From Balamuthia mandrillaris (taxonomy: Eukaryota; Discosea; Longamoebia; Balamuthiidae): DNA of 28,317 nucleotides. Under the pieces are notes generated by a model. That model ran no database searches. It was not told the DNA's origin and worked only from the letters and a program-made list of their open reading frames with translations. The DNA is taken from assembly GCA_031835245.1 (NCBI GenBank), contig JAVKOQ010000549.1:1-28317 (forward strand), given 5' to 3'. The position numbers and the translations under genes were made by a program. Of the stretch, positions 1 through 9,291 are shown in pieces. How positions within the stretch are numbered: the first letter of the stretch is position 1; the number at the start of each line of letters is the position of its first letter.

Positions 1-32
<32 letters not shown>
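1..32. repeat. (GA)n microsatellite at window edge
   Basis: Sixteen uninterrupted GA units. On the minus strand, the sense strand of the adjacent gene, this reads (CU)n. It would lie in the intron that follows the proposed 21-nt exon. Confidence 0.95.
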
Positions 33-35
<3 letters not shown>

Positions 36-81
36 CCTTTTTATTATTGCTTCGTTGCTTTTCTTCTTCAAAGAGCCTTAC

Positions 82-812
82 CTTCGTTGTAAGGCGGTCA
101 ATCTAATAGAATAGAAGAAGGTAGTAACAGTCACGGTAAAAGTGAGCGAAGGTTGAAGTTAATAAACGAAAGTGAGAAAACAAAAAGGTAACATAGCAAG
201 AGGGAAGGTTGCCTCTAGTCTCGCACGACTCAGTTCCTCCTCCAGGTTCGCTATCCGGTGTTGCTGCTCCACAAGCATGTTGTGTCTGATCTGAAGTTCC
301 AGTTCCATGTCGCTGTGCGCCAGCGGCAGTGTGTTTCTTCTATTATTGCTACCGCTGCTGCTACTGGCGGGATTATGTTGGTGGTGATGATGGGAAACAA
401 TAGATGGAGGAAAGCCAGCCATTGTGCTGCCCTCAGCTGCAGATGTGGAGGAGAAGCTCTCCAAAGGAGGCAAGGAGGGAGAGGGCGGGAGTTGTGATTG
501 TGGGTAGTGTTGTTGGTATTGAGCGTGAAGAGGAGGAGATCCAGAAAGAGCCGCCACGTACGAAGATGCAGAAGAAGTAGTGGGAGACTGCGTGGCGAGG
601 TTGGAAGACGAAGATGAGGAAGGATTGGTACGCCAAGAGTGAACGCCTCCACCACTTCTCAGGGCTCTCTCCCTTATCGCTGCCAAACCACCCTCGCTGC
701 CATTGACAAGGGAACTGCTGGAGGCTACCGCTGCAGCACGCCCAAGATAGCCATAATCAATGGAAGCGTGCCTGGTCATGCGTGTGCCCGTCATCTCTTG
801 TTTGGACAACAT
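82..812 (-). CDS. Unrecognised Ser-rich protein with C-terminal coiled coil (partial, continues off left edge)
   Basis: I do not recognise this protein. The first ATG in frame is at 812-810 (protein begins MLSKQEMTG). The main exon, 812-213, encodes 200 residues rich in Ser, Pro, Gln and His, with a poly-His/Asn-Pro patch and Ser runs typical of a disordered region. Its last ~30 residues form an amphipathic, Glu/Arg/Leu-rich coiled coil (motif NLEEELSRARLE). Simple read-through ends at a TAA at 161-159 after a hydrophobic stretch that looks like intron. I prefer a GC-AG splice after 213 to a 21-nt exon at 102-82 (IDRLTTK, phase 0), which continues the heptads and is followed by a GTAAGG donor and a CU repeat. 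The gene would then run on past base 1. Upstream exons in 813-1650 cannot be excluded. That this is a gene is moderately supported; its function is unknown. Confidence 0.5.
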
Positions 813-1653
813 CTTGCCCCTCTTTTTCCTCCAACAGAACAAAAATAAAACTGTGCCAGTCTCTTATTTTCGTACGTTGGCTTGTCTTTGCTCTGCTCTG
901 CTCCTTGTGCTACTGAGCGTTCTTGCTCGCGATAATAACGGTGGGGGTCTTTGCTTCTGGTTGGATGGGGGGTGCTTGCTTTTTTTTTTTCAACAATTGT
1001 TTTTGGTTTCTTTCTTTGACCACACACACACCAAATAATAAAAAAAAAAGAATAAGCAAAACGGTTACTTTTCGCTTTACACACACACTTTCCCCTCAGC
1101 ATAAACGAAAAGTTGTGGGGCAGGGAAGTGGCTAACTAACCAAGGGGAACCTACCGGGTGGTCTTGCTGGTCGTGCTTGCAGTGCCAAGGCAAAGTGAAA
1201 AAAGGTGGCGTGCAACGGTTGGAGGAGCTCATGACAGTCGGGCTGTCCCGTGAGTTTCGATCGGAAAGAATTACGTTGCGAGAAAAAGGCCAGTTTCGGC
1301 GATGAGAGACCAACAGCTAACCAATTAGATAATGAAGAGCGTTGACCACACCCCAAAACAACGGAAACTCGTCCAAACTTCCGGCATCAGCTAAAGCCCT
1401 GTGACTTGGTGTCCTTCCTTTCTCCTTTTCTCACACATCACCCGATCTCACTCTTGTTACAAGGGGCTCAAAAGAGAGAAAAGGCAGCACTCCTCTAAAC
1501 TAAAGAGAAACAAAAGAGAAGAGCAAGAGGAGAGACATACGAACAAAAGGAGATACAGGAAAGAGGCAAAAATAGAGAGAAAGAATAAGGGACCAGACCA
1601 TCAACTTTAATTGTTGCAATGCTTAAGTAAAGAGAAGCGCGGGGAGAAACAGC
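813..1653. other. Intergenic stretch, no confident gene
   Basis: This lies between the 5' end of the left-hand gene and the stop codon of uL13, both on the minus strand. It should hold the promoter and 5' UTR of the former and the 3' UTR of the latter. It contains homopolymer A and T runs, short CA tracts near 1021-1090, and a purine-rich stretch at about 1465-1590. Short open frames on the minus strand at 1132-1356 end next to a donor-like GTAGGT at about 1154, so a 5' exon of the left-hand gene here is possible. I found no recognisable protein or RNA. Confidence 0.5.
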
Positions 1654-2420
1654 TTAGTGTCCGTTGGCAGTGAGAGTCTGTTGCACCTCCTGCAGCTGCT
1701 CGGAACGGTTTTGGAGGGCTTGGGTTCTGAGGCGAGCCAAAGCCTTCTTGCGCTCGTAGAAGGCCTTGCTCCTGACCTTTCTCTTCTCCTCCAGCTTCTT
1801 GATGGTATCAGCGTGATGCCAGCCGACTTCAGAGGACAGTCTTCCAAGAACGGTGAACTCACGGTTGGGCCTGAGACGAACAACGCGAAGAGCAGCAGGG
1901 CACACCATTCTCTTCTTCTTGTCGTAAGGAGGAGGGATACCTTCAAATACCCTCAATCTCTTAAGGGCAGCGGCACCCTTGGGGAGCTTGTGTGGCACCA
2001 TGCCCCTCACTGTGCGCCAGAAGATTTTAGAGGGAGCCCTGAAGTGGATGGGTCCATGGCTGGGTCTCACATTGCAGCGCTTCCTCAAGAATGAGAGATA
2101 CCTCACTGAGAAAAAGAAAGTTCAGAACTTCTGTTCCAAGAAAGCAGCGTAGAAAAAGAGGAAGGAAGGAAAAGTACATTTGTTGCGGTAGAAAGAGCCA
2201 GAGATGTTAAGCTCCTCACAGCGGACAACAGTCTACGACAGTTTAAGAGTGAGTAACAGATTACAACGTAGGATGTCGGAAGGGGTTACGGGGAAAACAA
2301 TCAAAAACATACCACATGCTGTCCCTGAAGCAACTGCTTGGCAACAATGGAGGCAAGCCTTCCGAGAAGGTGGCCCCTACCGTCGATGACAAGGTTCTTG
2401 TACTTCCTGCCGTCAGACAT
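1654..2420 (-). CDS. RPL13A: 60S ribosomal protein uL13 (L13a)
   Basis: Structural protein of the large ribosomal subunit, cytosolic, 204 residues, close to the usual 200-205. There are three exons on the minus strand: 2420-2313, 2232-2178 and 2105-1654. Phases close exactly, with donors GTATGT and GTACTT and acceptors TAG and CAG. Family hallmarks are clear: [14 protein letters not shown] near the N-terminus, [17 protein letters not shown] across the short middle exon, then [11 protein letters not shown] and [13 protein letters not shown], with a basic helical C-terminus. The start ATG (MSDGRKYKN) follows an A-rich leader. An acceptor-like TTTCAG about 60 nt upstream of the ATG may mark a 5' UTR intron. 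It shares a divergent promoter region with RPC9. Identification is essentially certain. Confidence 0.97.
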
Positions 2421-2662
2421 ATTTTTCTTCCGCCGGTCCCTTTGTTGCAAGCGCTCTCCCTGGGTGTCCTTGGCTTTTTGTGCTGAAACAGAAAGTGGGG
2501 GATGAGGATTGTTACTGCCACCCACGGACCAAAAACGAAATTTCATCGTAATGCGTCGACACAACTGACCAATCAGCGCCTTGCGGAGCTTGCGAGAACT
2601 TTTTGGTTAGCCCCTCATATAGATCGATCTGTACAATAAAAAAAAGAAACCAAAACCGCAAG
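2421..2662. promoter_or_regulatory. Divergent promoter region between uL13 and RPC9
   Basis: These 242 bases separate two opposed start codons and must hold both promoters. A 10-bp palindrome, AGATCGATCT, lies at about 2621-2630 next to an AT-rich CATATAG. No function can be assigned from sequence alone. Confidence 0.5.
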
Positions 2663-3468
2663 ATGCAAGTGTAAGTTGATGTTCCTTCGTTCCACACGAC
2701 GCCCTTTTGTTTCCTGGTTGACGTTTTGTTATGTACCTGCTAGGTTAGATGCAAATGCGGGGCTGTTATCAAATTTTGAACTATTGGAGCTATTAAAAGA
2801 AAAGTTCACTGCTGATCAACAACGGCGGCGGCCTCGCATCACGCCACTGATAGAAGCCCAGGCAAGCCTTTTGAACTGTCTTTTCTCTCTTCAGCCTCCT
2901 CTTTTTAACACTGTAACACTTTGAAAAGGTGGGTGGATACCTGAGCTCCACTGCATGCAAGGACGAAAAGAGCGAGCAAGTAGCAGAGTGCGTCCGGCGG
3001 CTCAGTCCCTTCCATCTCACCAAAGCTGAAATGCTCCAAGTCCTAAACCTTTCTCCCAAATCCGAAGTAGAAGTGCATTTGGTATGCTGCTCATGACCTC
3101 TACCTTCTCCTGGCATATCTTATAACCATTCCTCTTGTTTTGGTAAGTAGATAGTCGAGGACTGTGTGGATAGGTTAACTTCTGAACAAGTAACTGAACT
3201 GTTGGATGTTGTCCAGTCATACCTCTGTGCACCTTCACACGAAGAAGAACACGAAGACAAAGAAAACGAAGCTGAGAGTGCTGCAGCGGGGGAGACCGCT
3301 CAAGAAGAGGCCGCTGACTATGCTGAAGGAGAAGAAGAGGTTTGGGCTGAAGAGGAAGAAGAAGCAGCAGAAGAACAACACATGATGCTTGTCGAGGAAA
3401 CACAACAGGGGGGAGGAGGAGAAGATGAAGAAGACGGTTTAGGAGATGACGTTGGAGATGGCGATTAA
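2663..3468 (+). CDS. CRCP: DNA-directed RNA polymerase III subunit RPC9 (CRCP) with long acidic tail
   Basis: RPC9 pairs with RPC8 in the stalk of RNA polymerase III and acts in initiation in the nucleus. There are four exons: 2663-2670, 2744-2861, 2929-3081 and 3151-3468, giving 198 residues with phases closing exactly. The start MQVLDANAGLLSNFELLELL matches the family N-terminus (human begins MEVKDANSALLSNYE). Later family features are SPFHLTKAEMLQVLNLSP and VEDCVDRLTSEQVTELL. The first coding exon is only 8 nt. Intron 2 begins with GC (CAG then GCAAGC), a GC-AG intron. After about residue 120 the protein continues as a Glu/Asp/Ala/Gly-rich tail of roughly 80 residues that the shorter animal and fungal proteins do not have. 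It converges with the Cys-rich gene (91 bp between stops). Confidence 0.9.
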
Positions 3469-3559
3469 ACATATAGCCACTATTTACAATTTGTTTGTTT
3501 GTTTTTTACAAAAAATACAAAAAAAAAAAAACTGTACGACGAGTTACCAGCCGAACGAG

Positions 3560-3850
3560 TCATCCCTGAAGGCAGTGTTGTTTGCACTTTTGCTTGCATG
3601 TGTCCTTGCCCTCTTTGCGAAACAGTTGCCTGCAACTTTGCTTGCAGGTTTTGAAGCAGTACTGGTGGAGGGTGTCCTCGTAGGCCGCCTGCAACGCCAA
3701 CGAACACGACGTGGTCAGGCGGTAGCTGCACTCCTTGCGGTGGTCCTTGTGCGCTATCCTCTTGCACACCTTCTCAGACCGCTTCCAACATTTATCGTAG
3801 AAGGGCGTGGCTGTTGCGGCGTAGCCAAAAGTAGCTCGTCTTGTTTCCAT
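3560..3850 (-). CDS. Small Cys-rich protein with two CX7C-X11-CX7C modules
   Basis: A single-exon frame of 96 residues starting METRRATFGYAATATPFYDK. I do not recognise it as a named family. Ten cysteines fall at residues 21, 29, 41, 49, 65, 69, 73, 85, 89 and 93. This gives C-X7-C-X11-C-X7-C in the first half and the same spacing in the second half, with an extra Cys midway in each arm (C-X3-C-X3-C-X11-C-X3-C-X3-C). The second half contains a twin CX3C spaced by 11, reminiscent of small TIM chaperones and other disulfide-stapled helical hairpins. The protein is basic (Lys/Arg-rich) and has no hydrophobic signal peptide. The regular spacing argues for a real gene, but expression is unproven and the opposite strand also carries an open frame. 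Confidence 0.55.
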   Translation of the reverse strand: METRRATFGYAATATPFYDKCWKRSEKVCKRIAHKDHRKECSYRLTTSCSLALQAAYEDTLHQYCFKTCKQSCRQLFRKEGKDTCKQKCKQHCLQG

Positions 3851-4069
3851 CTGTCTGTCTTGCTTGTCTCTCTCCTACGTAAACTATTTTTTTTTTTGGG
3901 CTGAGACAACCAAAAGGGCGTTGCTACACTTTTTTTTTTGTGGAAGGGTGGTGACCTCGTAGGGCATTTTTAGGTTTCGGGTTAATCTCGTAGGTCCGGT
4001 TTATTTCCATATTTATACAGGCGTGAAATTAACATACGTCATCGTTTTGCTTGTTAAGGTAATGGCAGA

Positions 4070-7059
4070 TCAAAAGAGAACACAAACGGAGGGTTGCCGA
4101 AACTTCTTTGCTTGCTCCAGGATGGCGATCATGTCGGAGGGTTCGCAAGCCTGCTCCAAGAAAGGGTGCTATTGTGGATGATCAGTATCGTTGAAACTTT
4201 TTTTTTTCAAAAAAAAAAAATAAAATCAAGACATCAAGGGAACAGAAGCATACCCCAAGCAACTGCTCTGCAGTGGGTCGTTTACGCTCATCCTTTGTCA
4301 GACAGAGAGACAAGAACGAAATAAAGGCAGGCGAGAAGTGCTGTACTGCCTCTGGTATAGGCACTCCTCGTGTGGCTATGTATAACAGAGCCTTTGGTGG
4401 TGGCATTTCACGATAAGGTGGCTGGCCCTGAGCCATCTCCAACAAAAGGACGCCCAACGACCAAATATCGATCGATGGGCCATAGGCTTGCCTTCTTATC
4501 ATTTCAGGTGCCTGCAAAAACAAAAAAATAAATAAATAAAAATAAAATAAAAAAAATAAAAAAATTAGTATTTGTTAACGAGACTGAAGTGAAACATAAT
4601 GGTTACCATCCAATAGGCAGTTCCAAGGATCGTTTGTCTATGTTGCATTTGTTCTGTCAGTTGAGCCGCAAAACCAAAATCAGCTGTAAAAGCAGAAAAA
4701 TAAATGAGAGCAATGGTAAACGTGAGTATATTGAAGGAATATGATAACTAGTTGGCAAGAAAATGTATCGTACTGAGTTTAATCTCGCCTGTGCTTGTGA
4801 GAAGGACGTTTGCACTCTTGATGTCTCTGTGTAAGCGGTGGCGTTCATGGATGTACCTCAGCCCTTTCAAGCACTGGAAACAAAGAGCGAGTATTGACAC
4901 GTTAAAGGCTGGTTTTACATAAATTAGTGGCATGTAGGTACCTCTCGCATTACAAATGCCATTTGGCTTTCATTTAGTTGGATATCCTGTTGAAACAATT
5001 CTACAATTTCCAAGAGCGATCCACCATCACAGTATTCCATTACAACCTTTTACAAAAAGTGAGAAAGTAAAATGAGGAAGAAAGAACATGCGAATCGGAA
5101 GAAAGTGAAGTAGCGTACCCATATTTTATTTGGCTCCTCACCGTCTCGATAGCTATCAATAAAGCGTACGATGTTTGGGTTGTTGCAGCTTTTCATGATT
5201 CCAATCTCACTTATCAGGTGCTTCTCTTTATTTTTCCTGTTTATCCGGAGGATTTTTATCGCCACTTTTTCTCCTGTCCGTCTATTTGTAGCAAGAAAGA
5301 CTTCTCCAAAACCACTGATGGAACAAAGACAACAAAACAAACTAAGATAAAAGGCACAAGTAAGACCTCAAAATGAACAAGAGTAGGGGAGTACCCTTTG
5401 CCAATACTTCGCGAACAATTTGGATAATGGTCTGTTGGATCTTCTGGGTTCAACAACTCATCTAAAACTTGGTTAGCAACTTTCACCAACCTGAGAAGAG
5501 AAAAGCACAAAAGAGTGCGCACCTAAGGTGGTAGTGAGGATCTCAGAGGGTGGTAGCATTCTGGACTCAGGCCTGTCAACAGGGTCCCCAGCGTAGCTTA
5601 CCCGCAGTCTGTTAGCGCCATTAGTTGGCTTTTTTCGAAGTGTGGAAGGTCTTCGCTTCCATTGTAGCTTTTGTCTTTCATCCCTTTCATCCCCACAAGA
5701 TGTTTTTTGAGTGGCAGTTGTTGTTTGTGAGCGTTGTTGCGGAGGTAATGTGTCTTGGTTTGTTGCAACATTCTCCTCAGTGGTTGGGGTGGCTTGTGGA
5801 AGGGAAGATGTAGAACAAGAAAGACGCTGATTGGAGGAAGGAGATTGTTCATCATCAACGGGAAGAGAAGAGGATTCTTCTTGAGGTGAAAGAGGAACAC
5901 TTTGGGACCGAAAGCGGGAAGGGTCTATTGCGCCTCGAATGTTTGTGCCATTAGTGGTTGAGGGAGCTCCTTCTCGTTCAAGGCGAGGAGTTGTTGTATC
6001 GTGCTGTGAATAACCGTTTGATGTATTTGGGTTAAGAAGGCAGCGGATGATTTAACGAGGAAGAGACATTACCGCATGAATAAGTGCTTGCGTTCGGGAA
6101 GGAAAGTTACCCGCCATTATCTGCCCTGTGAAGCTTTCTGAAAAGTCCAACACATCTAGGACGTCTTGTGGATTTTGGGATATTTCTTCTTTGGAAATGC
6201 CGCTTTCTTGCAATATTTCCTTCCATGCCTCCGGTAATCCCTTTATAACGCACATAACACAATAGGTATGGTGAGAGATAAGGAGAAAGAGAGCATGGAA
6301 CAGCGAAAGAGAACAGAGAAGAGTAGAATATTTCACCTTAAAACAACCTATATCGGAGTCATAGCTAATGTGGGTCTTGTGTTTAATGTCATAGGGCATG
6401 CCTACATCATAAGCATCGAGAGGAAAGAGATGCTCTCCTATCATTATGGAGTTTAAGGCGTCCTCATCAAGAGGATTGTCCTCCACGCGGCTGGCTTGTT
6501 TTAGAGCGTCATACCAAGCTTTGTATTCGATAGCATCGAATGCTTCCAGGTAGAAGATCTTATTGTCTGTGGTGCTCATCAGCCCAAAACGAAGAGGTTT
6601 TACAATGCTGGGTGGTACCGTCTTGCTGAGCTTTGCTCCTCTAAGACGGATCACTCCTCTGGGTGCTGCATCCTATTTTTCACGCTGGTGAGTTGCAAAG
6701 ACAACAAAGACGAGAAGAAGAAAACACCAAGAAGAGGAGATCAAAAAAGAAGAGGAGGGAGCAAAGAAAAAGCAAGAACAGAGGGCATGGAGACGTTACT
6801 GCAGTGGACTTGAAGTAATAGAGCACATTTCCTTTGAGCACGAAGTAGCGGACTTTCCAGTTCTTCATGATGTGGCCTAAACAAGTCTCAAAGGTGTTGG
6901 TAGGGATGCAAAACCGTGCAACAAAGGAGGGAAAAAAAGGAAGGTACCTTGTTTGCTAAGAAAACCTTTCTTGTCCGGTTCTTGCTGCCATGGGTATTTT
7001 GTGAGGGCTCTTGGTCTGAAGGTAGGGTGCTGTTCTGCTTCGTCCTGCAGGTTTAGTTG
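4070..7059 (-). CDS. p21-activated kinase, PH-CRIB-kinase (Cla4/STE20 type), CaaX C-terminus
   Basis: Ser/Thr kinase regulated by Rac/Cdc42 GTPases. Exons on the minus strand: 7059(or 7044)-6948, 6876-6800, 6672-6337, 6240-6073, 6003-5602, 5522-5395, 5314-5119, 5046-4942, 4873-4774, 4683-4607, 4511-4254 and 4168-4070; about 685 residues. The order is a PH domain ([35 protein letters not shown]), a CRIB/PBD ([20 protein letters not shown]), a Ser/Thr/Gln-rich linker, then the kinase. Kinase motifs are intact: glycine loop GKGGFGEV, VAIK lysine, [39 protein letters not shown]. The C-terminus is HPFLEQ...[10 protein letters not shown], whose last four residues fit a CaaX prenylation box. The true start codon was not found; an ATG at about 7227 beside a donor-like GTAATA is a candidate. 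The junction of the linker exon with the next exon is ambiguous (see findings). PAKs of this domain order are known from fungi and some protists. Confidence 0.92.
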
Positions 7060-7458
7060 CTTTGGTGAGAGAGAAAGAGAAGAGCGAGCTTTCGCGAGAG
7101 GGAGAAGGAGAGAGAGAGAGGCATTCCAACCATGGTCAGTCTCAAACAGGCGTTTCCGATAATCCGTGTTGGACGAACGAGACAGCAAGGCCGCGTGTCC
7201 TTGTTAATTTTTTTTTTGCTTCTTGTTCTATTACCATGTCGTCCTGAATATCATAATGCCTCTCTCCTGCGGCAGCGCTCTCTCTCTCTTTCGCCGGGGG
7301 CTCGTGCGCACAAAAAAAACACCACCACGCAAAGAAGAGCTGCAAAGGAAACGACGAACGTTTATTCTTGCGGCAACAGAGGTAAGGCGATTGTTGTTAT
7401 TCGAAGAACAAAGAAAAAAAAAAAGAGAGAGGGAAAAAAAACAACAACAGGTGGTTTT
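7060..7458. other. Spacer between PAK 5' end and Cgr1 3' end
   Basis: This holds the Cgr1 3' UTR and the PAK promoter, 5' UTR and probably its first coding exon on the minus strand. Visible are GA-rich tracts near 7070-7110 (CU in PAK sense), T and A runs, and a candidate start region near 7225-7260. No independent gene was recognised. Confidence 0.5.
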
Positions 7459-7556
7459 TTATCGCATTTCTATGTTGCGGAGTTGCTTCTTGCTCATGCG
7501 CTTCAGTTTGGCCGTGTTGCGGATCTAACGTTCCCCGAGTCAAGAAAAAGAACAAC

Positions 7557-7607
<51 letters not shown>

Positions 7608-8226
7608 GTACCACTTGGACTTGTGATGACTTCCTTTCGTTTTCTAATTTTTGTTTTTTCTTTTGTATTGCCCGTTGTCTTTCCGCCTGGTGGGTGTAAG
7701 GGATGAGAGTGAGTGCAGTTCTAAGGAATTTTTTTTTTAAAAAAATAACCACCATCAAAAAGAAAATTGGTACCTTCTTCTTTTCTTCAAGTTCTTGCAA
7801 CAACCTAAGTTCCCGTTCTTTTCTTTCCTTCTGTTCCTGCCTCTTCTGTTGTTTCTCCTCCCAAGTGGTCTTTAGCGTCGGAGGCAACGCTCTCAGAGAG
7901 GCTCTACAAAAACAGAAGGAGAAAAAACACAACATCAGCTGCGATTGACCCAAAGAGATGAGGAAGAGAAGAGAAGAAGAAGAAGAAGAAAAGTAGAAGA
8001 TCAAATCAAACCGTTGAACTTTGTTGTGCCGTAGTTTCCACACACGACCAGAAGCCGGCTTGCCAATCTTGGCTCTCTGCAATGCTATGTCTTGAACTTT
8101 GGGCTTTGTTGTGGCCGTTTGCTCCGTGGCGGAAGCGTCACCAGCAGAGGATGCCTCCTCTGCTGAGGCAACATGTTGTTGCTCCTTTGCTTTGTCTGCA
8201 GCCGCCACCGCTTTAGCCTTTCCCAT
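7459..8226 (-). CDS. CCDC86: rRNA-processing protein Cgr1/CCDC86
   Basis: Nucleolar coiled-coil protein needed for 60S pre-rRNA processing in yeast (Cgr1); the animal form is CCDC86. Four exons on the minus strand, 8226-8012, 7903-7774, 7686-7612 and 7524-7459, give 161 residues in perfect phase. Family signatures are KIGKPASGRVWK, then LPPTLKTTWEEK, a long Lys/Glu/Arg/Gln-rich coiled coil, ENERKSSQVQVIRN and TAKLKRMSKKQLRNIE at the C-terminus. The N-terminal ~55 residues are Ala/Glu-rich and low complexity. I chose MGKAKAV at 8226. An in-frame ATG at 8310 would add 28 residues and is a real alternative. Intron 3 carries a long GA (sense CU) repeat right after its GTACGT donor. It is divergent to the giant-protein gene. 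Confidence 0.9.
7561..7606. repeat. (GA)n microsatellite in Cgr1 intron 3
   Basis: Twenty-three GA units, read as CU in the Cgr1 pre-mRNA. It begins within a few bases of the GTACGT donor at 7611. Confidence 0.95.
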
Positions 8227-8464
8227 CTCTTTCTTCTTTTTTTTTTTAACGTTTCGCCTGAAATTTCGTTCCTGAATTTTTCTTAGATTATTTTGATCGA
8301 TCACAAGCATCAAACTCCGAAAAACTTTCTTATAATTATTTGGAGCCTTTCCAAGAAGACTTTCAAGAAGTCAAAATAAAGCTTACGGCAACAAACAGCA
8401 ATCAAAGGGAAGGCGCATTTGAATTAGGGGCAACAGAACACACTGTGTGCAACAAAGGGCCAAA
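8227..8464. promoter_or_regulatory. Divergent promoter region between Cgr1 and the giant repeat-protein gene
   Basis: The region is 238 bp if Cgr1 starts at 8226, or 154 bp if it starts at 8310. It includes AT-rich sequence near 8280-8345 and a short GATCGATC palindrome at about 8295. It must supply both promoters; individual elements cannot be named. Confidence 0.45.
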
Positions 8465-9248
8465 ATGGCGGATAAGCTACCCGCGAAAGACAAGGAGAAG
8501 GAGCAAACCGAGCAAAGCGATGGTCAAGATCAACCAGCAAAGAAGCCGAGGCTAGGTTTGTAATTTTTTTAAAAAACAACTACTGTGCAAAAAAAAAAAA
8601 AAAAAAAAAAAACCAAGAAGAGCAAAAAAACAAAAAAACGGTAGTGGTGTAGTAATCCATTCTCTTTTTTCTACAGAGTTGCCTCTTAGCTTGAAGGACA
8701 ATGGCAAACCGTCTACCGACGGAGAGGAAGGTGGTTCCAGTTCTGCTGTTCCAGCAACACCAGAGCTTCCCTTCAAGTCTCCAAAAGAAGAAGGTTTGTT
8801 TGTTTCTCTCTCATCAAACCATTTTTTGTTCTCTCTTGATTTGCGTTGTTTTCTCACAATTTTTTTTCCCCAACCAAAGTGCTGGACGATAAGTTGGCTG
8901 TACTTAGTCATGAACAACTCGAGTTGCTCGTAACGCGACTGGCAAGAGCCGACCCTGCTCTAGAAGAAAAGATCCTTCGCGGCATTGAACGCATCGAACA
9001 CTCTATGAGCAATTTCTCACCACGCCGCACGGAGGTTACCCCCGCTGCCATGCGCGCCTTTTCTCCCCGCATGATGATGATGCAGTCCCCAATGGGCATG
9101 ATGCCGATGGGGATGGGCATGGGTATGGGCATGGCTGGCATGGGCATGCACGGTGGTGAGTACGAAGACTTTGGACAAAATGTGGATACTAAGTCGATCA
9201 GAAGAAAGATTCGTGCCGCCTTCCAGAAGGTAACGTCTTTTACGCTGG

Positions 9249-9291
<43 letters not shown>

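Noticed and set aside
2106-2312. snoRNA within uL13 introns (the animal RPL13A gene hosts several C/D snoRNAs)
   Set aside because: Both introns are only about 72-80 nt and show no C box (RTGATGA) with a paired D box (CTGA) near their ends.
3446-3904. Plus-strand hydrophobic open frame opposite the Cys-rich protein
   Set aside because: It overlaps the RPC9 end and lies antisense to a frame with highly ordered cysteines. Its Leu/Val/Ala richness is the usual mirror of Lys/Gln/Cys codons on the other strand.
7132-7626. Plus-strand frame ending in an Arg-Glu repeat
   Set aside because: The Arg-Glu run is the (GA)n microsatellite in a Cgr1 intron, and the rest is antisense to PAK/Cgr1 sequence.
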